From assembly GCF_028476545.1 (NCBI RefSeq), contig NW_026731892.1:700501-764500 (forward strand): a stretch of 64,000 nt of DNA, written 5' to 3'. Made by a program: the position numbers and the translations under genes. The stretch comes from Physella acuta (lineage: Eukaryota; Mollusca; Gastropoda; Physidae). Within the stretch, counting starts at the first letter, position 1. Each line of letters starts with the position of its first letter. The notes beneath the pieces were generated by a model, which did no database searches, was not told the origin of the DNA, and saw only the letters and a list, made by a program, of their open reading frames with translations. Below, in pieces: positions 1-57,974 of this stretch.

Positions 1-1064
1 GTTGTTAGTAGTATTGTAATCTCGCCTATTTTATGGTTAGAAATTAGGGTTAGGCGAATGGTAGGACTAGGGTTGCGTTTGCATTGAGTTAATCAAGTTA
101 ATGATTGACATTAGCCAGAAATTCTAGTTAGGCCGGCTAACTACCACAGTAAAAACACCCCCTTTTTAAAGAAGATTCTGTTAAAGTGTTATCAGATACT
201 GGTATAAAAGTTCTCCCTCATTTCAATTATAATTTTTTATTAATATTCTATAACCGTGATAACAACAAAGCCTCCCCCCCCCTTTCAATTATTTTTATTA
301 AGTTACAAGTCTAGACTAGACTAGTATTAAGTAAACTCAAACAACTGTTCTTTTTCGTACCGCATCATTTTCTAGCAGCATTCTTAATACTTTTAATAGC
401 CACCAAGGCTTCCTGATAACAAGTAAACTATTGTTTGTAGTACAAAAACTACGTCTACGTATAGATCTAATCTAGATCTATATGTAGTTTTAAGGTGATT
501 GTCTTTTTTTTAAAAGCAGTAACTCGACTTCGATGTAAGCAATAATGCCCAGTAGATTTGTCCAGCTGCTTGGTGAAATCAAGTAGTCTACAAATAATGT
601 ATACAATTTAGTTGCGTTTCAAAAAACAGCAGCGCTTTCGCAATTTCCCGAAATAGATTCCACTTTTAAGGTTATTACAGCCGAAATTTATTTCTTAAAG
701 AATTAAATTATACAATTATTAGTTTACTTTATCTATATTTATTTTTATTATTTATGTCTATTGAATATTTATATTGAGTTTTTAAATGAATGCAATGCAC
801 ATATTAAATTTATTATTTATATTGTGTTTTTGTACTGCTGGATGCATTGTCAATAATGTATTGTGGGTATTGCTAAGGTAAACTAAGATGGCGCACAGTC
901 GGTATAAATACGATTAGAATAGTTATTTACGATGTTAAAGCTAACCTTATTAAATATTATAGCCAGATCTAGTATTTAAATTAATCTCAATATCGTACTT
1001 TGAATATCTCAGGTAAGTAGGACAAAAATGACTTCTGATTAGCTATTACTATTACTTGACTATA
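1..1064. other. Intergenic, no gene recognised
   Basis: AT-rich sequence with frequent stops in all frames and no coding signal I can support. It has TAGATCT-type low-complexity patches near 460-490 and a short C run near 275. The only other point of note is a possible promoter-like patch near 885-910, listed separately. Confidence 0.6.
885..910 (+). promoter_or_regulatory. Possible core-promoter patch (YY1-like motif and TATAAATA)
   Basis: AAGATGGCG at 885-893 resembles the YY1 core-promoter element. It is followed within 20 bp by TATAAATA. The dynein start codon is about 3.2 kb downstream, and a splice acceptor at 4124-4125 just ahead of it implies a non-coding first exon upstream, so this patch could be that promoter. 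Two short motifs in AT-rich DNA are weak evidence. Confidence 0.2.
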
Positions 1065-1072
1065 AAATTTTT

Positions 1073-2293
1073 GGTAATCTATCGTTTTGGGTACGTAATA
1101 CGTAAAATCGCCCGCGACTAGTAATGTGAAAAACAGGTGACTCCTTACATTTGAATAATTATTTCACATTTTGAGGAGGATTTATGTTTTGAAAAATACA
1201 AAAATGTTTCCTTGTTTCATTTATGTACCTGTTTTTAAACAATTGAATGGACACCAGCGAGAAAAGTCTCAAAGGTATTTGAGAGGTGTATAAATTCATT
1301 TAAAAATCATGCACAGCGTAGTTACAATTAATATGGTTATAAAATCCTGTCTATCCGGTTTTTTTCGGACTTTACTAAAGATTGGATGTATTTGATGTTT
1401 ATAATATTTTCGGTAACTAAATAAAAATAAAAAAAAAAGCAAAAACAATTTGGTTTTCACGTGTAATGGCGACATAAACAATGGCATCCTGCTATTGGAT
1501 AGGCCGCCATTGATTTTATTGTACACATTGCAAGCTAAAAATAGAAAACTAGGTCATGGGGTTTTAAATTTGCATTGTTATTTAAAAACTTGATCTGCAA
1601 AGTTTTGTAAACAAATAGTTATCGATCACTAAGTTACTGTACAGCCAATCAATATTTGTCTTACGAAAGTGAAACATCCGGTTATAACTTAGGCTTGATG
1701 AAAATAAATAGAAATGTAGCCTTAAACTCAACAAATTATTTTCAAGTTCTCTGGATTTGCAACTTTTATAGCATTTATTCTAAAAATATAAAATTTCTAA
1801 ATTAATTTTAGGCTTATGTTTTTATTTTTTATTTTTTTTTTACGGTCTAAATCTAAAAAGCACGTTTTTATTCCATATCAACAACATTGGGGACGGAATC
1901 TCGTCAACTCGCTCGCCTCCATTAAAACTTTTCAGTAATAAATGAACACCAGCGATGTTTCCAACAGATGCAACCATGCTCATTTACTATAGCAGCCATC
2001 TTGTTAAAGTTTTTTTTAAAGACTTATAGCGCCAGATTCAGGCGGAAGTCACTCTATTTTACAAATGGCTGCTGTTTATATAGCAAATCTTGCTTGCAGA
2101 CACTGCTGTTTAAAGTTAATTTCTGGCCTATATTAATATATTTAGCCATTGATTTAGGTTTATTATTCATTTATCTATAATATTTGACACAAACATATCA
2201 CAATATACTTCTATTACAGCCTTGACAATGAGGTAACGTTTTCGTACATTAATAGCCGCGGGCGATTTTACGTACCCAAAACGATAGATTACC
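1073..2293. mobile_element. Non-autonomous terminal-inverted-repeat element, copy A
   Basis: The ends are inverted repeats of about 37 bp beginning GGTAATCTATCGTTTT and running through a GTACGTAAAATCGCCCGCG core; similarity continues a little further inward. The element is flanked by a perfect 8-bp target duplication AAATTTTT (1065-1072 and 2294-2301). A second, inverted copy lies at 56010-56560. Relative to that copy this one holds about 670 bp extra (about 1249-1922). The left arm also has a short duplication inside the TACGTAAAA motif. No transposase is visible. The 8-bp duplication suits hAT or P-type elements, but the GGTAATC terminus is not one I recognise from either. Confidence 0.85.
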
Positions 2294-2301
2294 AAATTTT
2301 T

Positions 2302-2566
2302 AATTTAATGCTAACTTTAAAAAAAAAAGTCTTTCGACTCTTACTCTTTATTTATAATATTTAAATTAATATTTATTTGGTTAGTTAGTTAAGTTTAGTC
2401 TTAGTTTAGAGTTTAGGCCTAGTTTAAAAAAAAAACTTTACTACCTAAATTAATGTCTTAATTACTTAATTTTCAATACTTTGGTCGTTTAGGCCTAAAA
2501 TTTTATTTTTTTAAAATCATAAATTAAAAATTTTTATTGGTCTAATTCTAGATTAATATAATCAAC
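2302..2566. other. Spacer between two elements
   Basis: AT-rich spacer of 265 bp with TTAGGCCTA-like and poly(A/T) tracts. It has no visible similarity to the equally long spacer (55717-56001) between the inverted copies of the same two elements. Confidence 0.5.
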
Positions 2567-2973
2567 GAGCCGACCCGCGGCGTATTATACGCCGCTATTT
2601 AGCCTAGTTGTTTTATTTTATACTTTTCAGTAATTTATAATTTGTGAATTCGACAGTACCAATGCTGCCACTGAAAATATTTGCTTTAAAACACTACCCC
2701 CCCCCCCTTTCCCCTAACCCCTACCCTACACCCCCCCCCCGTGAAAGCAGCCTCCTCTTAGTTATCTCCTGTACGTTTAAAATCGTTTCAAACTAAATTA
2801 TCTGCCCCTAATAGCCGTCAACAAACTCTATGATTTGTAAACATTTATTGTGACCACAACTCACCAGATCATGTGGGGTGGTAGTGATAGTGATAGAGAG
2901 AAAGAGAGGGGACTGTAAGGCGCGCTTGCAGCTTGTTTTCTAGCGTCTCCCAGAAGAGAATTATATATATAGA
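2567..2973 (-). mobile_element. Helitron-like non-autonomous element, copy A
   Basis: Read on the minus strand it begins TCTATATATATAATTC, preceded by A, and ends with a perfect 19-bp palindrome at 2577-2595 followed about 10 nt later by GGCTC and T-rich flank. TC at the 5' end, a subterminal 3' hairpin and insertion between A and T are Helitron hallmarks; the usual CTRR 3' terminus is not exact here. A related copy lies at 55288-55716 in opposite orientation. Shared interior blocks include the region around GTGAAAGCAGCCTCCTC and a C-rich tract near 2697-2740. No Rep/helicase coding is present. Confidence 0.55.
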
Positions 2974-4125
2974 TAATTTAGGCCTACTTAATATAGTATT
3001 AGTAGTTTTTAATTTTAATAGGCCCCACTACTCAGCAATGATTAGTATTAAAATTTAAACGAAAAATGATGCAAAATTAAAATTTGTTTTAAATAAATTT
3101 CAAATTAGTAGGCCCTATAAAATTGTTGACCCTTTTGAATGGCAGAATACTTGAGAATACCATACCTAGTTTCTCTATCTTTAGACAGACTACTAATACT
3201 ATACAGACTACTATGGACTTGTAGAGGCCTATAGTTAGATGTTGTAGATGCTGATTTCTACATTGTACTTTAAGTTATTTTAGTTTTTAACATTTAGATT
3301 TTAGACCTTATCATGGCAGCTCTATAGTATAGACATTTATATCAAGAATAATCTAGATTTAATCCTAGGTCTCTAAGCTATACCAGTTAAACTCATTAAA
3401 GTAAAAATAAATGTCATATGTATTTAATTTTGGCTCATTAACTCTTTAAACCAGTGGCCCCGCTTCATTAGTCCAAGTCTTAAATAATAAATATCCATTC
3501 CACGAGATAGCGATAAAGTGACATTAGACACCTTACCCCAGATCGGCAGTCCGTACATAAAATTGCGATATTACAAAAGTATGTAACTGGTTTTATTCAA
3601 CTTGTGGTAAGTTCCTGTCATGGCTGTGCCCCATGAACCAAATTGTTTGTTATGTTCATCATTTAAATTTTATGATGGAAAGATAATTTTAAAATTCCAA
3701 AACCAGCATTTTACCTATGTCTACATACACATGTCTTAAAGAAATATCAACCTACATAAACGACCAGATTATTATGAAGAAATATTGGCAATAATTCATG
3801 TTTAAATGTTCATTGAAATAATAAAATTAAACTTGTTGTTATATTTGTAATTTTTTTTTTTATTGAGAGTCTTTTGTGTGTATATTTAACTCAGGGGAAT
3901 GGGGATTTTAGGATCAGGAGCAAATGGTTCAAAGGGTTAAGTCTTAAATACTATATAATTTATAATATATATTCTAATATTCTAATAATAATGAATATAA
4001 AATTATCAATAATAATAACTGCAATTTACCAATGGTATTGTTTGTCTATACTTATAAATTTATTTTTCTACTTTAAATAGCAATATAAACATAAAGTGAT
4101 ATTTTTCTACTTTATAACTTTTTAG
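2974..4125. other. Upstream flank of the dynein gene
   Basis: AT-rich flank with no ORF or element I can support. A pyrimidine tract and AG at 4124-4125 look like a splice acceptor, so the translated exon probably begins at 4126 and a non-coding first exon lies further upstream, not located. Confidence 0.4.
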
Positions 4126-4153
4126 GCTACTGTTTTTCTGAACTATTTTTAAA

Positions 4154-50009
<45,856 letters not shown>

Positions 50010-50024
<15 letters not shown>

Positions 50025-50313
50025 CACCCTCTCTAACCAGAATGTCATTGTATTATCACATGGTGCTTGTCATCCTGATGACTAGCACCCTCTATAACCA
50101 GCATGTCATTGTGTTATCACATGGTGCTTGTCATCCTGACGACTAGCACCCTCTATAACCAGCATGTCATTGTGTTATCACATGGTGCTTGTCATCCTGA
50201 CGACTAGCACTCTATAACCAGAATGTCATTGTATTATCACATGGTGCTTGTTAGCCTGACGACTAGCACCCTCTCTAACCAGAATGTCATTGTATTATCA
50301 CATGGTGCTTACA
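50010..50313 (+). repeat. About 60-bp array spanning the dynein stop codon, 5 copies
   Basis: The end of the coding sequence (GACGACTAG) and following CACCCTCTCTAACCAGAATG are repeated through the 3' UTR with small changes. The first copy holds the real TAG. Confidence 0.95.
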
Positions 50314-50934
50314 ATTTTTAAGTGGGACCAATACTGTTTAACTTTGTTATATCTGTGACAAAAAAAATCTCTGATGTTAACATAAGTAGAAAATGTATGC
50401 CCATGACATCTGATACACATTTCATCTCATATGTTTCTCCTCAGTATTAGAACATAATAAAATTTATTGCTATGCAAATTGCAGATTACAATTATAGAAG
50501 TGAAGTGCAATTTTTTATAACTGTTTTTTTTTAAAATTATTGTGATTTTTTGTAAACAAATATATAAGAAACACTATTTTCCTGAACTTAAATGTAAAAA
50601 TAGGAATAATGTTTAGCAGTTAAGGAAAATATTTTCTAGTGACTTTTTACTATCAGCAAAAAAAAAAAAAAAAGATTTTCAATCACATCATTCTGCCCTC
50701 ATTTCACTGTGATATTTTCTCTTATAATATTGTATTATTAAACTTTTTGTACATTTTTACATATACAAAGATATATTGTTTCATTGAAACAGTTTATGTC
50801 ATTTTTATTTCCACTTCACTGTAGATATCCCTTTGTTGATGTCAATCAGTTTTACTGTTAGATATTTTACTGGTTGAAAATGTGTCACAAATGCTTTTTT
50901 TTTTACAAATATCAATCTTTCTCAGTATATAGGC

Positions 50935-50974
<40 letters not shown>

Positions 50975-51045
50975 TATATATATATTTAAAACTGTTATTT
51001 GTACTTACATATTGTAAACTTATTTAATATACTTTTACCAATAAA
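50025..51045 (+). promoter_or_regulatory. Dynein 3' UTR with candidate polyadenylation signals
   Basis: AATAAA occurs at 50456-50461 and 51040-51045 in AT-rich sequence after the stop. An (AT)n run lies at about 50938-50991. Which signal is used cannot be decided by eye. Confidence 0.45.
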
Positions 51046-51208
51046 ATTTTACCATCACATTGTAAGGTAGAAAATATGTTGATGCTGTGAAAAATAACTA
51101 AGAAAGGTTTTTACTAGGCAATAATTTAAAAAATAATTTAACAGAAAGTCATTGTTTGAGAAATTGTGTTGACAAACCAAAAATAATCAGACACAAATTC
51201 AAAGCTTT

Positions 51209-51214
51209 TTTATT
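51209..51214 (-). terminator. Candidate polyadenylation signal of MGME1
   Basis: AATAAA on the minus strand about 1 kb beyond the MGME1 stop, and about 165 bp from the facing dynein signal. Other AATAAA-like sites nearer the stop are possible. Confidence 0.35.
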
Positions 51215-52215
51215 TACAAATGTTTGAAAAAAATTATAAACATTTTAAGCAGATTGAATATTAAGATTAGTTACAATTATCATTATTAATTAATGCTAAC
51301 TAAAAACATAACTTAATAGAAAATAATCTTCAGATTTTCATTTTGCCTTATTTAGTGAAATTCTTTAATGACCAACACATTTTTACTACAAATAAGAAAA
51401 CCAACAGAAAAGGCTACAACCAAATATTAGATCTATATCAAAGTTTATTTTCACATATCAAAAGAACCAACCAGCTGCAACATTTCAAAAGTAAAAGGCT
51501 GCCTGTTCAACTCTGTTTTCTTTACAGGTAATCTATTTTTTTTTTTCTATTCCTGGTTCAAATCTATGGATTTATTATTCACACCAAATATACAAAGTTG
51601 TTTTTTTTATAATTTAAATGTCATCAAAATAATGAAGTTGTCTAAATAAGCCTGTAAACTAATGCCTTCTATAATATATACAGGTCCTGGGTTTAATACG
51701 TGAAAGTTATTAAATGCAAGAAGTCAGTTTTTCAAATCAAATGCCCATGAAGAACAATTTCAATACTTGGCAGATGAAGCTTTACAGATTCAATACATTA
51801 AAGCAAACTGCAATGTTAAATGTGTAAGGCAAATCTTAAATGCATGTTAGATCGGAGTTATTAAATTAAGGCTGACAATTAAAATGCCCTTAAAATTAAT
51901 GCCTTTTAAAATATAAAAACAAAAAATTCAAGGTAAAGCATTCAAAAGATTAATTAAATGCATGTATATGTAATGCTTCTCTAAAAATATATAAATGAAT
52001 AGGTTCTCCACAAACAAAAATTCCAAAGATTTTTAAAATGGACAAGGTATTGAGATTTTTTCATCAAATATTACTTTAAAATTAAAAAATAAATGTGTGG
52101 TTATTTTCTTTCTGTCAAACATTTAAAACAAAACAGCAACCAAATGTTTAATCAAACTACCAATCACTACTACAATAAAGCAATGCCAAGGCAAACAAAT
52201 TGTTTGCATCAAATG

Positions 52216-52437
52216 CTAATTAGCAGCTTTGTTCGTCACATTTCTCTCTACTGACGTATCATTTTTGGCCATCTTTTCTGTATAAACAAGCTGGTAATAG
52301 TTATACAAACGGTCAGTCCATTCCTTCCAATAATATTCACACAAAGGCAAGTTCATCTGATGAATCTGGGCTGGGCTCCCATCTGGGTAGGCAACCACTA
52401 TCATACCATTTCTGACAGCACCATTCTAAGTAAAAGA

Positions 52438-52527
<90 letters not shown>

Positions 52528-54458
52528 AAATAAAAATTTAATGAATTTTATTTGTCTCTTCAGCAAAGCAGCATCAGTAAAATGTTGCCTTATGTTTGCT
52601 TTTTGTAACATAGTATGTCAGTTGTTTTTAAACATGTTAATATTGAAAAAAGCAATGCAGTAACATTTTAACATTTAAAAACTAAATTCTCTCACCTGTT
52701 TTAACAGTACGTCACTAGTATTCACAGCTCCCATATAGGAAACAATTTGTAGTGGATCATCATATGTTTGTTTTAGTGTGGTGCGTGGTTTTTTAGAAGT
52801 TTTCCAGTCAATTACACAAAGAAGATCCCTGAGTGAATACAATTTAACATATTAAAATTTAAGTCAGATAGTCCTCTACAGATACATTTAATAAATACAT
52901 CTGTGTTATTTATATAATTCAGCTTAATTATATAAATGATGTAACATTTTTAATGTGATCAGTAATTTTGCGGTAGCTTCTGTTTATTACTAATATTAAA
53001 TCATAAACTATTTATATAACATTGGCACTTACTTGTATTGGGCAATGCAATCTAAAACTCCCTTATAATGTAGCAGAGGATGAAGAATATTTGTTTCCAA
53101 AGCTTTAACTTCTGATATCAATTTAAAAGCAGTTTGAAGACTTGCCCAATGCCCTTCATTGTCAGCCATGATGTGTAATTCACTTATTGGTTTTCCAGAT
53201 AGGTAATTTTTTATGTTTTCGTGCAGATTGCAACCTTTCTTGATAATAACTGTCAAAAATTTTCAAATTGTTATAGATACTAGAACATTTATTTGTATTA
53301 CATATAAATTAATAAAGATTGGTTATTAATTAAATAATGAATTACAATAATTAAAACTTTAGAAAGCTTACCTTCTTGGTGTTTTTTAAATCCTTCCTCT
53401 CCAAGTTCAGAAATCATTTTCTCTCGCCAGCGATTCAGATAAAATTTATTGATATCTGGTGAAGTTTTGTTCAAAATAGATTTAACACTTGGTAGATATC
53501 GTAAATTTAATTGTTGTACTGCTGATTTGAAGTCACTCAACTTTTGATCACATGACTTACACACTTCACTCTCCTTTGGAAACAAGGGCACTTGAGAGAT
53601 GACATCAAAAGAACTTGGTGGCTCACAAGGTAGCTGGGACAGCAATGACATAGCCTGATCTTTGATGGTGTTTGAAGTCTGGGGCATCTCTGGAGAGCTG
53701 GATGATGAATTACTTGGCTTAGTTTTCTCCTTCACATGTTTTCCATCATTTGTAGACAAATTATTTTTTTTGCTCTTTAATTTAGTTGACTTCAAATCCA
53801 AGCCATTTATGACTATTTTGCTACTTTGATCTGTTGAGGATGTTAAATCTAGATTTATGTTATTAGCCTCATGAATTTGATTATCTTCTTTTGATGTGTC
53901 AGTCCTAACTGGAATGGTCTTTAACAGCTCAAACTTTTTTGTGAACTCATTTGTTCCAAAATCTGGCACTGGAAGAATTTTTGGTATATCAACTGTATCT
54001 CCGAAACAATCTTTTATTACTTTATTGGAGTCTTTAATGATGCCTGTATTCTGAATGTTAGAATCATCAGAATTTTGCAAGACACTTTCTTTATAAACAG
54101 TTTTTGAAAACTTTGGAGGCTTGGAAGAGGAGTCATATTCAGTGTGTAGATCCACACATTTATCTTTCACTTGGTTATTTTGACTGGTGGCTGACTCAGT
54201 AACCTGATTATAAGATATTCCACTTAATACTTCCATTAGTTCATTCCTTTTAGGATCATTCTTCATGTTCTTCAACTTACCAGATTTGGTACATTTGAGA
54301 GTTTCCCCAAATACAATTGCACTCTCTTTCTTCCATTGTATTAAATTTGTAAGATCGTAGCTGTATTTTTTTTTCAGTTCTCTTTTGCTTGAATAAATTT
54401 GTTTGATTTGAGAAGTTTTCAGGGCAACTTTTAAGTTTGATCGTAGAAAAGATGCCAT
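52216..54458 (-). CDS. MGME1: Mitochondrial genome maintenance exonuclease 1 (4 exons, 548 aa)
   Basis: Single-stranded DNA exonuclease of the PD-(D/E)XK group that trims flaps during mitochondrial DNA replication. Exons in transcript order: 54458-53372, 53249-53033, 52828-52696, 52425-52216; the phases join without a stop. The N-terminus (MASFLRSNLKVALKTSQIKQ) is basic and Asp/Glu-poor, fitting a mitochondrial presequence. Residues about 60-310 are low-complexity and Ser/Lys-rich. Family motifs follow: FYLNRWREKMISELGEEGF (about 340-358), GVLDCIAQYK with D429, CVIDWKTSKKP with D442 and K444 as the catalytic Asp-X-Lys, and TYDDPLQIVSYMGAVN. The protein is longer than human MGME1 (344 aa) because of the low-complexity stretch. 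An acceptor just upstream (exon edge 54470) suggests a 5' UTR intron. The gene is convergent with the dynein gene. Confidence 0.93.
52444..52525. repeat. (AT)n microsatellite in the last MGME1 intron
   Basis: About 80 bp of AT dinucleotides, ending some 18 bp upstream of the last exon's acceptor on the minus strand. Confidence 0.97.
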
Positions 54459-54637
54459 TCTCTATATAAACTGAAAAACATAACACATATTAAAGGCTTT
54501 AAAAAAAAAAGCCAACTAAATTTCAAACAACAACAATAATGTCCTCATCTATAAATGAACTTTTTAAAACGTTGGTACTTTGAATAAAGTTTAAACACTA
54601 GGGCACAATATTGACAGTGTTCTGCATCTATCTAAAG

Positions 54638-54974
54638 TAATGGTTCCGAAAGTGGGTAATATTATCACTAGGGGGTACTGAGATGGTCCAGGGCAGGGGG
54701 TATATAAACTGGTTTCATTGATTTGGGAGGCTGCGAAAGTTTCATAAAGGAACCCCTTGTCATCCTCAGCAGACCAAAAACATTTTGATCACACAAGATG
54801 ATCTTTAAAAAAAAACATCAATATTTTTAAACATTAAAGAATCAGCAGATTGTTAATAAGGAAAGAAAACCTAAGGCCTTTTTTAAATAATATTTATATT
54901 TTGTGAATGCAGAATTGCCAGATTTTTATAACAGTCATAAATCAAATGAGACAATAATTGTTTGGGAAACACTT
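54638..54974. mobile_element. Short hAT-type MITE
   Basis: Ends TAATGGTTCCG and, inverted, AAGTGTTTCCC resemble hAT termini. Flanks ATCTAAAG (54630-54637) and ATCTACAG (54975-54982) form an 8-bp target duplication with one mismatch. No coding. It lies just upstream of MGME1 and could overlap its promoter or UTR intron. Confidence 0.6.
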
Positions 54975-55287
54975 ATCTACAGCTTAATGTCAAGAATAAT
55001 TAGTTGTTTTTTTTTTTTTTATCAATTACAATAAATTACATGTTTTACTGAATCTAAAAAAGTAAAATAATAGAAAATAGATACAGAGCTTAAAGGTTGA
55101 TAATCCAAAATTTAATGAAGAGTAATTTGGGGTACTTTCATCTAATAAATAATAAAAGCTTTAATCTACGACCCAAATTATTACAAGGTTTTTATTTTCC
55201 AACACCTGTGTGGAAAATCATTTGAGAAGGAGTGAAGTCACAGAAGTTAATGGATTATCATTATGGGATGAAACATCTCATAGACTA

Positions 55288-55716
55288 TCTATATATATCT
55301 CTTCATGGAGACCATAGAAAACACCAAGCTGTAAGCATGCCTAGCACCCCCCTCTCTTCCTCTCTAGGCATATCCCTACCACCCCCACCTGGTCTAGTGA
55401 GCTGTGGTTCAGGCTAAATGTTTACAATCGTAGACCTGGGTTTAGTGACGGCTATTAGGGGCAGATAAGTTAGTTTGAAACGATTTTAAACTTAGGGGAG
55501 GTAACTAAGAGGAGGCTGCTTTCACGGGGGGAGGGAGGGTATGGTTGGGGGAAAGGAGGGGGGGGGGGTGTCGTCCTTAACGACCTACTGATAGTGTTTT
55601 AAAGCAAATATTTTCAGTGGCAGCATTGGTACTGTCAAATTCACAAATTATGAATTACTGAAAAGTAGAAAATAAAACAACTAAAACGCGGCATATGATA
55701 TGCCGCGATTCGGCTC
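55288..55716 (+). mobile_element. Helitron-like non-autonomous element, copy B
   Basis: Starts A|TCTATATATATCTCTTC and ends with a perfect palindrome at 55687-55707, then GATTCGGCTC and T-rich flank. It is similar over most of its length to the minus-strand copy at 2567-2973. Palindrome arms differ between copies by matching changes. This copy has an extra patch of about 25 bp near 55570-55595 and a longer G run. Confidence 0.55.
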
Positions 55717-56009
55717 TTATCTAGATCTAATTACTAAAATATTATTATTAAATCTAGCTGCTATACTACCAATTTTAGAAATTTAGATCCAATAGAATAG
55801 ATCTTCTAGACTCAAGACTAGATTGTGCTCCATTCAATCATTGATCATTGACTAAATTCATTGTCACTAAGTTAAACTTTAATTTAAAACTTAAAGTTTA
55901 AAGTAGTCATTGTCATTGTGTGTTGTATTCGTTGGTATTGAAATAAAATAATTTGTACGCAGTCATTTTTTTAAAATTTATCATCTAGAAGTCTAGATTT
56001 AGATTTTAG

Positions 56010-56560
56010 GGTAATCTATCGTTTTGGGTACGTAAAATCGCCCGCGGCTAGTAATGTACGAAAAATTTACCTCATTGTCAAGGCTTTTAAAAGTATATTT
56101 TCATATATTTGTGTCAAATATTATAGAAATGAATAATAAACCTAAATCAATAGCTAAGTATATCAATATAGGCAAGAAAATAACTTTTAACAGCAGTGTT
56201 TGTGAGCAGGATTTCCTATATAAAAATATACTATATAAACAGCAGCCATTTGTAAAATAGAGTTGCCTTCCCCTGAATCTCCCGCTATAAGTTAACGTAG
56301 AAAGAACTTAAACAAGATGGCTGCTATATTAAATGAGCATGGTTGCATCTGTTGGAAACATCGATAGTCTTCATTTATTACTGAAAAGTTTTAATTCAAT
56401 TGTTTGAAAACAGGTACATAAATGAAACATTTCTGTATTTTTCAAAACATAAATCCTCCTAAAAATGTGAAATAATTATTAAAATTTAAGGAGTCACCTG
56501 TTTTTCACATTACTAGATCTAGTCGCGGGCGATTTTACGTACCTAAAACGATAGATTACC
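56010..56560. mobile_element. Terminal-inverted-repeat element, copy B
   Basis: Same inverted ends (GGTAATCTATCGTTTT) as 1073-2293, flanked by a perfect but different 8-bp duplication GATTTTAG (56002-56009 and 56561-56568). It is inverted relative to copy A, lacks its 670-bp interior segment, and is otherwise alignable from end to end. Confidence 0.88.
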
Positions 56561-56568
56561 GATTTTAG

Positions 56569-57878
56569 ATCTAGTCTAGCTAGAATGCTAGATCTCTGAT
56601 CTCGAGTTCTAGACCTACATCTAAATTCTAAATCTATTAAACTATTAATCTAGTGTCATCTAGATCTAGACCTAGAAGTAGTAGAAGAGAATCTAATCTA
56701 GATCTATACTAGATCTAGAAATTGTCTTAGTCTTTGTTTGAGAATTTATTTTAAACCTGGACCATAAGGAAGAGTTTATGCCTTTCTTTGGGACTGGCGC
56801 TGAAAGTTATGATTATAGTTTTAAACATTTGGATCCAACTTTTTGCTTATGATTTGTGTTTTGTAAGTAGGGTAAGTGCATTTCCGCTTTCGTTTTCAGT
56901 TGTCAGGAAGGTTAGTGGTTGTACACAGTCAGTACAACGGGTTATTCTCTGTAAGTGTCCGACAAACAGTAACACTGTAACAGTGTCACTGCTGTTTTGC
57001 CTAGTGTTAAACTAGAAAAGTATGGGAAATCTCACGATATAGCGTCGGAAATTATCTAGATCTAGTATTGTTTGTTGAGTTTCGGTAACTTAGTTACTAC
57101 TAGTAGTTACTGTCTCACACTGACTTGTGGTGACGGTGACACAAAACAAAAAATTAAAAGTGTAAACAGTAAACTTGAGTAAACAACATTGTAATTTGTA
57201 ATGTTTAGGCCACTACAGTAATCTAACTACTTTACTTTACTTACTAACTACTAACTAGTGAAGTGTAAACACTCACTGTATACTAGTGTAAACTTAAGTT
57301 AACTAGTGTAAACCATTTTTTATTAGGCCTAGTTGTTTAAAGTCAAGTGCATTAAATTGTTTTAAATCAATTTTAATTGACAGAAAATTACTATTAAATT
57401 ACTAAAATTAGCAAAAATTAGGCCTAATCAGACTTAATATTATTAATAAAGTGGAGTGTAGTAGGCCGCTAATTTTTTTTTTAAGAAACACAGAAAAAAA
57501 CCTTGCAGAAGTTTTGTGACAACTAGATCTAGTAAAATAAGACGATTACATTTACTTAAGTTAAAAGGCTGAGTAAGAAGAACTCGAACAATGTTTGTAG
57601 CAGCAATAATTTAGCACATAGGCCTACACTTAAACGAATTAGAAGTAGGGCGGGGGGGGGGGGGGGGGCTACAAAATAATTAGCAAAAATAGGCCGCATT
57701 TGCTCGGATCTTTCTGCAATACGCCAGACCTTTTCTCTAGGTTGGACGCGATGTAAAAATATATATCAAGTATGCCCGATTTTTTTCGTCTTAGCAATTC
57801 AATGTTGATATAGTTTAAGTATTTTATTTCAACACATACCTTAGGTATAAGATCTTATTCTCTTGATTTTCTTAAATT

Positions 57879-57880
<2 letters not shown>
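56569..57880. other. Intergenic, TAGATCT-rich, no gene recognised
   Basis: 56569-56720 is dense in TAGATCT/CTAGATC words. 57140-57310 is rich in ACTAGTG/AACTAGT words. 57651-57668 is a poly(G) run. The 75-codon ORF at 56788-57015 has no recognisable features and I do not call it. Confidence 0.5.

Positions 57881-57881
<1 letters not shown>

Positions 57882-57971
<90 letters not shown>
57882..57971. repeat. (AT)n microsatellite
   Basis: About 90 bp of AT dinucleotides directly abutting a Helitron-like TCTATA start. Confidence 0.97.

Positions 57972-57974
<3 letters not shown>

Noticed and set aside
1296-1526. A 76-codon minus-strand ORF
   Set aside because: It lies within the extra segment of a TIR element, is Leu/Phe/Lys-rich as expected for AT-rich DNA, and has no recognisable motif.
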